64,000 bases of DNA from Singulisphaera sp. GP187. GTDB lineage: Bacteria > Planctomycetota > Planctomycetia > Isosphaerales > Isosphaeraceae. This document shows positions 45,101-53,318 of the stretch, in pieces. A program made the translations under genes and the position numbers. The stretch lies in contig NZ_FSRB01000001.1 of NCBI RefSeq assembly GCF_900129635.1, forward strand, positions 1,899,501 through 1,963,500. The letters are read 5' to 3'. The first letter of the stretch is position 1, and each line of letters begins with the position of its first letter. The notes beneath the pieces were generated by a model. The model searched no databases, was not told where the DNA came from, and worked only from the letters and a program-made list of their open reading frames with translations.

Positions 45101-45259
45101 GGTGGCGAAGGCCTGCATGGATTCGCCTTTGCCTTGGTCGTCGGCTTCCTGAGCGGTACCTACAGCACGATCTACATCGCCAGCCCGATCCTGATCGACT
45201 GGATCGGTAGCCATCCCGACGCGGCCAAGTCCGACAAGGAGTTTGCCGCAACTCGTTGA
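42170..45259 (+). CDS. secDF: fused protein translocase subunit SecDF
   Basis: A 1029-residue fusion of SecD and SecF, the proton-driven factor that helps complete Sec-dependent export. SecD half (about 1-585): N-terminal helices, GIDLSGGTILVYE (D1 motif), a long periplasmic P1 domain, then helices with FALVLNMILLIGSM and MAVDANVLVFERMREE. SecF half (about 590-1029): IDFTGGTLVTI, a periplasmic insert with a Pro/Ala linker near 715-725, then GFSVNDTIVIFDRIRE. Both D4-type motifs with their essential Asp are present. AGGA lies 7 nt before the ATG. A terminator follows. Confidence 0.95.
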   Translation: MLAIGYVIAASLFLSVLYALYGLAVGHKLHLKIGVIASFTFAGLLAMWPPSEKLKLGIDLSGGTILVYEAVKENLTSNFNMDELISALKHRVDPQGVKEIPIRKIGSNRLEIILPADEDVDEVKRLLTDVGALEFRILANRKHDQAATERALGPNGRTRPPARFKWARLGEVATGTNPTFTDTTITDVSQDWKKNRYAGIEIVLTGKDASGNEQTVPVKIDRNTSNEIYLANPHGLRSISAYRIDYNPSSIQAGDPNSPRPADPIIREDRIGPGLIERSILVNIDRQDVTGRYLSRAYATQDERLQPAVGFVFKREGARKFGQLTREHLPEEGDAFKYQLAILLDNLVMSAPSINSEIRESGIIEGGGQGFRPKEVDYLIRILQEGSLPASLNPNPLQEEKVGPTLGEDTIAKGVRALWVSMLVVPIFMVVYYRFAGVVAVFALVLNMILLIGSMAFMQSTFSLPGLAGLALTIGMAVDANVLVFERMREEKERGASLAQQIRNGFNRAWVTIFDSHVTNLLSSLVLWIVGTEEVKGFALTMIIGMLWNLFTAVFVSRVIFEIFYQQGWIKKLTMMKLMDKSNFDFISPRHYCMAVSTILIVLGLGATFLRGQSMYNIDFTGGTLVTIRLNEEDPDVKSLSDSARSNFVREKAGVLPDVTVESLKVGQAKTFNRFNIRTTEQNPNHVKDTILKAFGKSLERVTMTFGPSKPIVAAAAPAPAPTDASKTAVVDRFADGRQYELKFNTITFNGSLPPAQVVSTIFANDVLAKDKIANPTSRFEILGAKRGEDPKTMILRTDLEPDVAEKELKTLAAALQDNRDMLFERITNFGGTVASETRTLALIATVASWLIIIAYLWFRFKSLIYGLAAVLAVVHDVLFTLGAVAASYWVAQIPGVREYLLIEPFKIDLPMIAAFLTLIGFSVNDTIVIFDRIRELKGKTPHLTMKMLNDAINQTLSRTILTSFTAWLVVFILYIMGGEGLHGFAFALVVGFLSGTYSTIYIASPILIDWIGSHPDAAKSDKEFAATR

Positions 45260-45287
45260 TCGGACGACGGACCGGAGCGAGAAGCAA

Positions 45288-45334
45288 GGGGCGGTCGGCT
45301 CTGCCACCAAGGCAGGCGCCGGCCGCCCTTTTTT
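45288..45334 (+). terminator. rho-independent terminator after secDF
   Basis: An 11-12-bp GC-rich stem (45288-45299 with 45317-45328, one G-U pair) is followed directly by six Ts (45329-45334), 29 bp after the secDF stop. It ends the tgt-yajC-secDF unit. Confidence 0.8.
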
Positions 45335-45450
45335 CTTTCGTTGCTCGCGCGTTCCGTCCTGGTCAAGACGTGGAGGTCCGCAACCCGAGCCCGGGTGAGG
45401 AGCACGCAGCAAACCAGGGCTACGTGATAAGGAAGACGCCGGACGAGTCT

Positions 45451-46227
45451 TCAGGACAGATCGTCCCGAAGCACTTGGCCACCGTAGAGCAGCCTGATTC
45501 CCTGGTCGGTGCCAAGCCGCAAGGCCCCCGACGGGTCGATCCCACGCCCGATCCCCTGGAGGATCTGGGGGCCGAGGTCGAGCCGAATCGGTCGATCACG
45601 GAGGGCGTCGAGTTGATCCCAGCGCGCGGCGAGCCCAGGATCATCCTCGGCGAGCCGGCTGATTGAGGTTTCGAAGTGCGCGATGACCCTTGCCAGCAGG
45701 CGATCACGAACATCCGCGGGGGTGGAGACATGACCGGATGTCTGCTGCATGAGCGACGTCGCCATCCGGCGGATCTCGAGCGGGGCCGCATCCAACTGAG
45801 TTGAGACGTTGATCCCGATCCCAATCAGCAGCCGGCCCCCATGGGGGGTCTCAACCCGTTCGGGAAGGATGCCGGCGATCTTGAGGCCCTTGACTTCGAC
45901 GTCGTTGGGCCAGCGGAGCCTGATCGTTTCTCGTGGGATCCAGTGCGCAAGCGCGTCGATCAAGGCCACGGCCGTGGCAAGCGCCACTCGGGGTTCGTGC
46001 TCGGTGCGGAGGCCGTGAGCGATCGGGTCGATCCCGATCGTAAACGTCAGGCTGCCTTGGTCAGACCACCACGTGTGATTGCCCCGGCCTCGGCCGCGCG
46101 TTTGGCGCTCGGCCGAGACGAGAACCGGGCAATCACCGAGGCCGTTCACGACGACCTGCCTGGCGAGGTCGTTGGTGGATTCAACGACCCCCTTGTCCAT
46201 CCAGGTCTTGATGAAATGGCCATTCAT
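45451..46227 (-). CDS. birA: biotin-[acetyl-CoA-carboxylase] ligase (BirA catalytic type)
   Basis: A 258-residue class I biotin protein ligase with no N-terminal helix-turn-helix, so it is an enzyme without a repressor domain. Seen: VVESTNDLA, the biotinyl-adenylate loop GRGRGNHTWWS, LRWPNDVEVKGLKIAGIL with the catalytic Lys, and a C-terminal SH3-like part. It lies 35 bp downstream of pyruvate carboxylase, its most obvious substrate, in the same transcription direction. Confidence 0.9.
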   Translation of the reverse strand: MNGHFIKTWMDKGVVESTNDLARQVVVNGLGDCPVLVSAERQTRGRGRGNHTWWSDQGSLTFTIGIDPIAHGLRTEHEPRVALATAVALIDALAHWIPRETIRLRWPNDVEVKGLKIAGILPERVETPHGGRLLIGIGINVSTQLDAAPLEIRRMATSLMQQTSGHVSTPADVRDRLLARVIAHFETSISRLAEDDPGLAARWDQLDALRDRPIRLDLGPQILQGIGRGIDPSGALRLGTDQGIRLLYGGQVLRDDLS

Positions 46228-46262
46228 GTCAATGTCGGAGAACCAGAGGGCCGCCCCCGTCC

Positions 46263-49200
46263 TTACTGGCTGGTCAGCTTGATGAGCAGTTCACCGGTCT
46301 TGACCTGCTGGCCAACCGCCGCAAGCACCTCGCCGACCCTTCCCGGTCGTTCGGCATAGAGGGTTGTTTCCATCTTCATCGCTTCGATCGACAGCAGCTT
46401 TTGCCCCTTGCGAACGGCATCGCCGGCACTGACGGCGACTCCGACGACCAGGCCGGGCAGGGGAGAACCGATCTGGTTCGGGTCGTTGGGGTCGGCCTTG
46501 GGAGTTTCCCGAACGGTGGACGCCAGCGAGCGATCGGCCACTTCGACTTCGCGGGGTTGGCCGTTGAGTTCGAAGAAGACGGTTCGCTTGCCGTCGCTGT
46601 GCGGTTCGCCCACGGCGAGCAGCTTGACGATCAGCGTCTTGCCCGGTTCAATCTCGACTAGGTGCTCCGCGGCGGGGTCGGGCCCGTAGAAGAAAATCGG
46701 GGTTGGGAGCATCGACGTATCGGCGTATGACCGTTCGTGAGCCGCCAACTCGGGGAAGACCCGTGGGTAGAGAATCAGGCTGAGCGCATCCCGGTCGTTG
46801 GCGGGCCGCCCGAGCAACTCAGTCGCCTTCGCCCGCGCCGCGTCGAGGTCGGCGGGAGGCATGCCGGCTCCGGGCCGCTCGGTGATCGCGGGCCGTCCCT
46901 TGAGGACGCGCTCTTGGAGCGCGGGAGGAAAGCCGCCAGGGGGCTGACCGAGCCGGCCTTCGAAGAGTTCGACCACGCTCTCGGGGAAGGCAAGTTCGCG
47001 CTCGGGATCGAGCGTGTCGGCAGGAGTCAGGTTGTTCGCGACGAGGAAGAGGGCCATGTCCCCCACGACTTTGGAAGTGGGCGTGACCTTGACGATGTCA
47101 CCGAAGAGAATGTTGACATCGGAATAAGCTTTGCAGACCTGGGGCCACCGCGATGCCAGGCCAAGTGCCTTGGCCTGCTGGAACAGATTCGTATACTGCC
47201 CCCCCGGCATCTCATAGGCGTACACTTCGGCCGATGAGGACCGGAGCTCGGTCTCAAAAGCCGTGTACAAGGCCCGAACCTGTTCCCAGTATTGGCTCAC
47301 TTCGATCAGGGCCGCGGAATCGACCTCGGTTTCCCGGGGAGAGAACTTCATCGCCTCGACGATGGCATTGAGGCTGGGCTGCGAGGTCAGTCCCGACATC
47401 GAGGCCACCGCGCCGTCGGCGATGTCGAGCCCCACCTCGGCCCCCTTCAAGACACTGGCCGCCTGCGCACCACCGATGTCGTGGGTGTGGAAGTGGATCG
47501 GCAGACCGACCTCTTCGCGGAGCGCCTTCACCAATCGCTCAGCGGCAAGCGGCTTGCAGAGCCCGGACATGTCCTTGATCGCGATCAGGTTGGCCCCGCG
47601 CTTCTCCAACTCCTTCGCCATCCGGACGTAATAGCCCAGGTCGTACTTCGGTCGTTTCGGATCGAGGATATCCCCGGTATAGCAGATCGAGGCCTCACAC
47701 AAGGCCCCGGCCTCGCGCACCGCCTCGAGCGCGACCTCCATGTTGGGGATCCAGTTCAGCGCGTCGAACACGCGGAAGAGATCGATCCCGCCGGCCGCCG
47801 CCTCCTTGACGAAGCTGCGCACCACGTTGTCGGGATAGCTGGTGTAGCCCACCGCGTTTGACCCGCGCAACAGCATCTGGAAGAGAATGTTCGGGATCCG
47901 TTCCCGGAGCTGAATCAACCGCTCCCACGGATCTTCCTTGAGGAACCGCATCGACGTATCAAACGTGGCGCCTCCCCACATCTCGATCGAGAACATTTTC
48001 GGGCAGATCCGGGCATAGGCATCGGCCACGCGAAGCATGTCGCGGGTGCGGACTCGGGTCGCCAAGAGCGACTGGTGGGCGTCACGGAACGTGGTGTCGG
48101 TCAGCAAGAGCGGCGTCTGATCGCGGATCCAGCGCGAGAAGGCCTCGGGCCCCAGCTTCTTGAACAACTGACGCGACCCCTCCGGCGGAGCGGAGACGTG
48201 GTCGTGAGCCGGGGGAGCCGGCTCGGCCTGGTTGACAAAATTGGCCGGCCGAGTGACCCCGGGGAACCCGTTGACCGTCACCTCGGCGGCGAAGGTCAGA
48301 AGCTTGGTCGCGCGGTCCTGGCGGATCGGAAACCGGAAAAGCTCTGGCGTCTCATCAATGAATCGGGTCGTGCACCGCCCATTGAGAAAGGCGGGATGGT
48401 CGATGACGTTGAGCAGGAACGGGATGTTCGTCTTCACGCCTCGGACGCGAAACTCCTGAAGCGCTCGCTCCATCCGCTTGACCGCGTCGATAAAGCGCCG
48501 GCCACTGGCCGAAACCTTGACGAGCAGCGAGTCATAAAACGGAGTGACGATGCCCCCGGTGATGCCAGGGCCGCCATCGAGCCGGAGCCCAAGGCCGCCG
48601 GCCGATCGATAGTGGGTGATCCGGCCGTAATCGGGCGTAAACTTGTTCACCGGATCTTCGGTGGTGATCCGGCACTGGAAGGCATAGCCAAGCGTCTGGA
48701 TCGAGTCCTGGCCCTCGATTCCAATCTCGGGGTCGGAGAGCTCCGAACCTTGTGCGATCAGAATCTGGCTCTTGACCAGGTCAATCCCGGTCACGATCTC
48801 GGTGACGGTGTGCTCGACCTGAATTCGAGGGTTGACCTCGATGAAATAGAACGTGCCCGTCTCGTCGTCGACCAAGAATTCGACGGTCCCGGCATTATCG
48901 TAGCGAACGTAGCGACCGATTTTGATGGCCGCGTCGCAGATCGCCAGACGAAGTTCGGGATCGAGGTTGTACGCCGGCGCGATCTCGATGACCTTTTGAT
49001 GCCTGCGCTGAACCGAGCAATCGCGTTCGTAAAGATGAACCAGATTCCCGTGCTGATCGCCCAGGAGCTGAACCTCGATATGCTTGGCCTTGCGAATGAA
49101 CTTCTCGAGGAAGACATCCGGAACGCCAAAGGCAGTGGCCGCCTCGCGACTGGCTTGCTCGATCGCGGAATCGAGCGCATCGGCCGACTCGACCACGCGC

Positions 49201-49712
49201 ATCCCGCGGCCGCCTCCGCCCATCGACGCCTTGACGATGACGGGATAGCCGAGCTTATTCGCAATCGCGTGCGCCTCGGGGCCCGGAACGAGCGGCTCCT
49301 CGCTGCCCAACAAGACAGGAACGCCCGCGGCCTTGGCCAGGGAGCGGGCGGCGACTTTGTCGCCCAGCTTGTCCAGCAGTTCATCGCGCGGCCCGATGAA
49401 CGCGATGCCGGCGGCCGCGCAGGCCCGGGCGAAATCCGCATTCTCGGAGAGAAAGCCGTAGCCGGGGTGGATTGCATCCACCCCTTTTTCCCGGGCCAAG
49501 GCGATGATCGCCTCGATGTTCAGATAACTTCGGATCGGTTCGCCCGCGTTGCCGACCTGATAGGCCTCGTCCGCCTTGAGCCGATGCACCGCGAACCGGT
49601 CTTCGTGCGAATAAATGGCCACGGTGCGAATGCCGAGCTCGTGCGCCGACCGGAAGACCCGGATCGCGATCTCACCTCGGTTGGCCACCAGGAGCTTGCG
49701 AATCTCGGACAT
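46263..49712 (-). CDS. pyc: pyruvate carboxylase
   Basis: A 1149-residue single-chain enzyme that carboxylates pyruvate to oxaloacetate. Order: biotin carboxylase (about 1-455; LLVANRGEIAIRVFRS, ATP-grasp MGGGGRGMRVV, FFIEVNPRIQVEHTVTEIV region), carboxyltransferase (about 540-820; TDTTFRDAHQSLLATRVRT, HFHTHDIGGAQ), tetramerisation/allosteric linker, and C-terminal biotinyl domain with the biotin Lys in EAMKMET. Length and order are typical of the alpha4 form. It is followed closely by birA. Confidence 0.96.
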   Translation of the reverse strand: MSEIRKLLVANRGEIAIRVFRSAHELGIRTVAIYSHEDRFAVHRLKADEAYQVGNAGEPIRSYLNIEAIIALAREKGVDAIHPGYGFLSENADFARACAAAGIAFIGPRDELLDKLGDKVAARSLAKAAGVPVLLGSEEPLVPGPEAHAIANKLGYPVIVKASMGGGGRGMRVVESADALDSAIEQASREAATAFGVPDVFLEKFIRKAKHIEVQLLGDQHGNLVHLYERDCSVQRRHQKVIEIAPAYNLDPELRLAICDAAIKIGRYVRYDNAGTVEFLVDDETGTFYFIEVNPRIQVEHTVTEIVTGIDLVKSQILIAQGSELSDPEIGIEGQDSIQTLGYAFQCRITTEDPVNKFTPDYGRITHYRSAGGLGLRLDGGPGITGGIVTPFYDSLLVKVSASGRRFIDAVKRMERALQEFRVRGVKTNIPFLLNVIDHPAFLNGRCTTRFIDETPELFRFPIRQDRATKLLTFAAEVTVNGFPGVTRPANFVNQAEPAPPAHDHVSAPPEGSRQLFKKLGPEAFSRWIRDQTPLLLTDTTFRDAHQSLLATRVRTRDMLRVADAYARICPKMFSIEMWGGATFDTSMRFLKEDPWERLIQLRERIPNILFQMLLRGSNAVGYTSYPDNVVRSFVKEAAAGGIDLFRVFDALNWIPNMEVALEAVREAGALCEASICYTGDILDPKRPKYDLGYYVRMAKELEKRGANLIAIKDMSGLCKPLAAERLVKALREEVGLPIHFHTHDIGGAQAASVLKGAEVGLDIADGAVASMSGLTSQPSLNAIVEAMKFSPRETEVDSAALIEVSQYWEQVRALYTAFETELRSSSAEVYAYEMPGGQYTNLFQQAKALGLASRWPQVCKAYSDVNILFGDIVKVTPTSKVVGDMALFLVANNLTPADTLDPERELAFPESVVELFEGRLGQPPGGFPPALQERVLKGRPAITERPGAGMPPADLDAARAKATELLGRPANDRDALSLILYPRVFPELAAHERSYADTSMLPTPIFFYGPDPAAEHLVEIEPGKTLIVKLLAVGEPHSDGKRTVFFELNGQPREVEVADRSLASTVRETPKADPNDPNQIGSPLPGLVVGVAVSAGDAVRKGQKLLSIEAMKMETTLYAERPGRVGEVLAAVGQQVKTGELLIKLTSQ

Positions 49713-50022
49713 CGCACCATCCCAAGCAAAAAAAACAAAGAAGAATCGGTCCCCATCACGAACGGAGAGGACAAGGATAACAGATTGGACCGGGAACTTG
49801 AAATTCTATCCGTCGAGGGGAAGGGCGACTCGGAACGAATCACCCCCCAATGGCTTGCATAACCGATCCATCACGACCCGGAAGCCGAATCTCAACCGGG
49901 CGTTTTATTCCGAGTCCCTTGGTCGACTTTCCCCTAATCAAAAGTCTCGGGATCAGAGGGGGGAGTTGCGCCTGGTCGAGTTTTTCCCCACGGCCGGGCG
50001 CCGTCAAGGCGAGCGGGTTCGG
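49713..50022. other. 310-bp gene-free region upstream of pyc
   Basis: Must hold the leftward pyc promoter and the end of the preceding unit. A purine-rich A-tract lies just before the pyc start (about 49728-49745). I see no gene, strong hairpin or clear -35/-10 pair. Confidence 0.5.
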
Positions 50023-50988
50023 TCACGAATCCTCGGCTTCAACCGGATTTTCCAAGGTACCGATCCCGGAAATCGTCGCTCGAAGTGTATCACCCGGCTG
50101 AAGGTAGCTGTTCGTTGCGGAGCCGACCCCTGAGGGGGTGCCCGTCGAGATGATGTCGCCCGGCTCAAGGGTCACGAACCGCGAGAGGAAGGAAACGATC
50201 GCCGCGACCGAGAAGATCATTTTTGCCGTCGAGGAATCCTGCTTGATGACGTCGTTGACGGAGAGCTGAATGGTCAAGGCTTGCGGATCCGCGACGGCGT
50301 CGGACGTGAGGATACAGGGACCGACCGGGCAGAACGTGTCGTGCCACTTGCCGTGCTGCCAGTCGAAGAAGCGATCGCGTTCACGCGGTTTCCGCTGGGG
50401 GTTCGGCGTGAACTTCCGATCGCTGATATCGTTGACCACCGTGTAGCCCGCGACATAGTCGAGGGCATCGGCCTCGTCGACATCCCGGCACCGCCGTCCC
50501 ACAATAACGCCCAACTCACACTCCCAATCGATGTGGTCGGGAGAAATTCGGGGAATGACGACCGGATCACCAGGGTTCGTCAACGTCGTCGTCGGTGGCT
50601 TCATGAAGACGTAGGGAAACGTCTCTTCGCGCTCGACGCTCAGTCCGCCACGTTCGACGATATGCTCGGCGTAATTCCCCGCGAGCAGAAGGATTTTGCT
50701 GGGTGCCCCGATCGGCACCAAAAGCTCGACGTCCTGAATCGGGATCGCCAGCTCACTCAGCGCCACCGGGTCGAGCTCATCCACCCAGGCCCCGAGGTCG
50801 CGGATCACGTGAAAATAGACGCCGGCCGGAGGCAGAAGATCGAGGAGGTCGTCCGTCGACGGCAGCAGGAGTTCGACCCCTTTGTCGTCGGAATAGGCCT
50901 CGGCCGCCTGGTCGATGGGAATCACGCAGTCGTCGGCGTAAAAACCGGTGAGAACGATCTCATCAAGGGAAAATCGGCAGAGTCGCAT
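50023..50988 (-). CDS. fumarylacetoacetate hydrolase family protein
   Basis: A 321-residue FAH-superfamily protein (2-keto-4-pentenoate hydratase/oxaloacetate-decarboxylase-like). The C-terminal two-thirds hold the core: LAGNYAEHI, the metal site WECELGVIVGRRCRD, YTVVNDISDRKF, and STGTPSGVG near the end. The N-terminal about 90 residues are more variable. A strong AGGAGG lies 7 nt before the ATG 50988. The natural substrate within this broad family cannot be told. Confidence 0.88.
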   Translation of the reverse strand: MRLCRFSLDEIVLTGFYADDCVIPIDQAAEAYSDDKGVELLLPSTDDLLDLLPPAGVYFHVIRDLGAWVDELDPVALSELAIPIQDVELLVPIGAPSKILLLAGNYAEHIVERGGLSVEREETFPYVFMKPPTTTLTNPGDPVVIPRISPDHIDWECELGVIVGRRCRDVDEADALDYVAGYTVVNDISDRKFTPNPQRKPRERDRFFDWQHGKWHDTFCPVGPCILTSDAVADPQALTIQLSVNDVIKQDSSTAKMIFSVAAIVSFLSRFVTLEPGDIISTGTPSGVGSATNSYLQPGDTLRATISGIGTLENPVEAEDS

Positions 50989-51288
50989 ACGGGAACCTCC
51001 TGTCCAGGGTGGGAACTCGTCGCGTTACGTCCCCGCTCGGCCCTTGCGTTCGAGGCCGATTACGATACCCCGTTCCCAGGTGAACAACAACAGACCGATC
51101 CCGATTTTCTCGCAGGAGAAGCCGCCCGACCGGTGTCGACCCGGTCTTCCCCAAGGAACCGATAGTTGCCGGAAAGGGCCACAGCCTGGCCTCCCCGCCC
51201 ATCGGACGCGTCAACTGTCTAAAGTCCGCTGCGAAAGAAGCTGGTATCTCCGTCCTTGACGACGTACTCCTTGCCCTCGAGTCGTTGC

Positions 51289-51297
51289 AAATTCTTT
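51289..51297. repeat. left 9-bp target-site duplication of the ISKra4-type element
   Basis: AAATTCTTT, identical to 53013-53021 on the other side of the element. Confidence 0.85.
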
Positions 51298-53012
51298 GGG
51301 TGTAACTACCCGCTCCGGCACTCTGGCCATTGCCGAAGATGATTTCTCTGAAACAGTTTAGGGATTTGCATGAAGGCGAAGGGGAGCTCGAAATGGCTCT
51401 CTCGATGCGGTATATTCCAGGAAGGTCAACATATCCAGGGACATTACGCATCGAAGAGAAGCCACCTCCATGCTCGCCCACGTCGCCACCGCCGTCAAGT
51501 ACCCGCCATTGCACCTCCCCGAGCAAATCGCCATCGACCACGCGCTCGATCTTTTCTGGGTCATGGTGGAACGCCTCAAGGTCGCGGCCCAACACCAAGA
51601 GCCGATTCATCACGTCGAAGACACCGTCTTTCGCCAACTTCTGGTGATGGGACGGGCCTTGCTCCAGGCGTTTCTGGCGGCGTCCGGCGACGGTGACGTC
51701 GGACCCACTCTGAATCTCCTCGGCGCCGGGCCGGCTGAACCGCCCCAGGTCCTGCCCAGGATTGAGGAACCCCGCTCGCGTCCCTATCTCTCGATCTTCG
51801 GCGAGATCGCCATCACTCGGATCTGCTATGGCCACGACCGCGTGGAAGCCGCTCCCCTTGATGCCCGACTGCATTTGCCCTGGCGGCAGTACTCGTACCT
51901 GTTTCAGCAATGGCTCGGGGAGTTCGTGGTCGACGAGGCGCATGCCGAGGCGATCGCGAAACTCCAGACCATTCTCGGGCTGGGGGTTTCGGTGAAAGCG
52001 TCCGAAGACCTCAACCGCGAACAGGCCGCCGATGTCGAGCCGTTCCAGGACCATATGCCGACACCCGAGCCGACCGATGAGGGAGCGATTCTTGTGGTGA
52101 CGGCCGACTGCAAAGGGATACCTCTGGTGCGTTCGGCGTTGGGACCCGCCGCGGCGCCGCCCTTGCCGGCGGCGAGAAACCATCGCCGAGGCAAGGGGGA
52201 GAAGGCCAACAAGAAGCGAATGGCGGCGGTGGGAGCGGTCTACACGATCGATCCTTTCGTGCGCACCGCTGATGAAGTAATCGACGAGGTGGTGAGAAAG
52301 CAGGCGGCGAACCGTCGCCCGTGCCCATGCACCAAGCGGGTCCGCGTGGACCTGTTGTTGGGCAAGGTGTCGCTGTTCCTTTGGTTGGCCGACGAGGTCA
52401 TCAACCGCAACCCCCAGGGGATCAAGCCGGTGGTCTTCTTGTCGGATGGTGAGCTGGCGCTCCACGATCGCCAGGAGGAGTACTTGCCAGAAAACTCGAC
52501 CTGTATTCTGGACTTGTTTCATGTGATGGAATATTTGTGGAAGGCGGCCTGGTGCTTCTTCAACGAGACGTCTCAGAAGTCGGAAGCCAAGCAGTGGGTG
52601 GAGAAGCATCTCCGAATGCTGTTGGAAGGAAAAGTCCGGTACGTGATCAGCGGATTGCGTCAGATGAGGACCAAACGGGAGTTGAAAGGGGCGAGTCGCA
52701 AGACGATTCAACAAGTGACCGGCTACTTCGAGAAGAACCGCGATCGGATGAAGTACGACGAATACCTTGCGCACGGTTTGCCGATTGGCAGCGGAGTGGT
52801 GGAAGGAGCGTGCCGGCACTTGGTGAAGGACCGGCTGGAACGCACGGGCATGCGTTGGCGTCCCGAAGGGGCGCAAGCGATGCTCGATCTCCGGGCGATT
52901 TCCCTCAACGGAGAATGGGCCCCATTCTGGGCATTTCATATTGAACAAGAGGACGAGCGACTATATGGGGTATTTCGGAAGGCTGGGTGAAGCCAATCCG
53001 ATAGTTACACCC
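51298..53012 (+). mobile_element. complete ISKra4-family-like insertion sequence (1715 bp)
   Basis: The ends are inverted repeats beginning GGGTGTAACTA (51298-51308 and the complement of 53002-53012), with further partial matches inward. The element is flanked by a 9-bp direct duplication, AAATTCTTT, and carries one transposase gene of 506 codons. It is inserted in the 3' part of ychF. Ends, duplication and gene all look intact, so insertion may be recent. The family name is from transposase recognition. Confidence 0.85.
51470..52990 (+). CDS. ISKra4-family-like transposase
   Basis: A 506-residue DDE transposase. Family-like features: DARLHLPWRQYSYLFQQW and VKASEDL in the N-terminal half; VTADCKGIPL with the first catalytic Asp (about 200-209); FLSDGELALHDR and ILDLFHVMEYLWKAAW in the core (second Asp region, about 325-360); and GLPIGSGVVEGACRHLVKDR with the catalytic Glu near residue 450. 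A basic linker with RRGKGEKANKKR lies around 235-250. The reading frame spans nearly the whole element and is uninterrupted. Confidence 0.88.
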   Translation: MLAHVATAVKYPPLHLPEQIAIDHALDLFWVMVERLKVAAQHQEPIHHVEDTVFRQLLVMGRALLQAFLAASGDGDVGPTLNLLGAGPAEPPQVLPRIEEPRSRPYLSIFGEIAITRICYGHDRVEAAPLDARLHLPWRQYSYLFQQWLGEFVVDEAHAEAIAKLQTILGLGVSVKASEDLNREQAADVEPFQDHMPTPEPTDEGAILVVTADCKGIPLVRSALGPAAAPPLPAARNHRRGKGEKANKKRMAAVGAVYTIDPFVRTADEVIDEVVRKQAANRRPCPCTKRVRVDLLLGKVSLFLWLADEVINRNPQGIKPVVFLSDGELALHDRQEEYLPENSTCILDLFHVMEYLWKAAWCFFNETSQKSEAKQWVEKHLRMLLEGKVRYVISGLRQMRTKRELKGASRKTIQQVTGYFEKNRDRMKYDEYLAHGLPIGSGVVEGACRHLVKDRLERTGMRWRPEGAQAMLDLRAISLNGEWAPFWAFHIEQEDERLYGVFRKAG

Positions 53013-53021
53013 AAATTCTTT
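53013..53021. repeat. right 9-bp target-site duplication of the ISKra4-type element
   Basis: AAATTCTTT, the partner of 51289-51297; it restores the ychF reading frame when one copy and the element are removed. Confidence 0.85.
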
Positions 53022-53318
53022 GCCTTGACTTCCTTCATGGTTCCGAGCCGAGCCAAGTCGTCGAACGCCGTCACCTCCGCGCGGATGAACCCCTTGGCCA
53101 AGTCGGTATGGATCTTTCCCGCGGCATCGACCGCGGACCCGCCGCGTTCGAGGTTCCAGCCACGAACATCGGGTTCTCCGGCCGTGAAGGTCGCGAGGCC
53201 TAACGAATGGCCCAGAGCTCCCGTTTTTTCCCTCTTATGAACTTTGACGCTCAAAATCGGTAAAATCGCTTCTGTAGCTCCTGCTTCGCATGCATACACT
53301 CTGGCTTCGGAGCCGACC

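Larger units (their letters stand above)
51219..53236 (-). pseudogene. ychF: 3' remnant of ychF (Obg-like ATPase), split by an IS
   Basis: Two pieces on the minus strand rejoin exactly when the IS and one target copy are removed. The right piece (about 53022-53230) encodes TAGEPDVRGWNLERG, AAGKIHTDLAKGFIRAEV and KAKNL; the left piece (51219-51297) continues QRLEGKEYVVKDGDTSFF and ends at the TAG at 51219. This is the C-terminal TGS domain of the YchF/OLA1 ATPase. The whole N-terminal GTPase part is missing; the remnant stops next to a repeat copy now holding an IS630 element. The gene is dead here, though an intact copy may exist elsewhere. Confidence 0.85.

Noticed and set aside
48075..49862. 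595-codon open frame antisense to pyc
   Set aside because: Entirely overlaps the biotin carboxylase and carboxyltransferase coding region of a recognised gene; no independent support.
50963..52948. 661-codon open frame antisense to the ISKra4-type transposase
   Set aside because: It runs opposite a clearly recognised transposase, shows no family features, and crosses the IS end into the ychF remnant. Long antisense frames are expected in GC-rich coding DNA.
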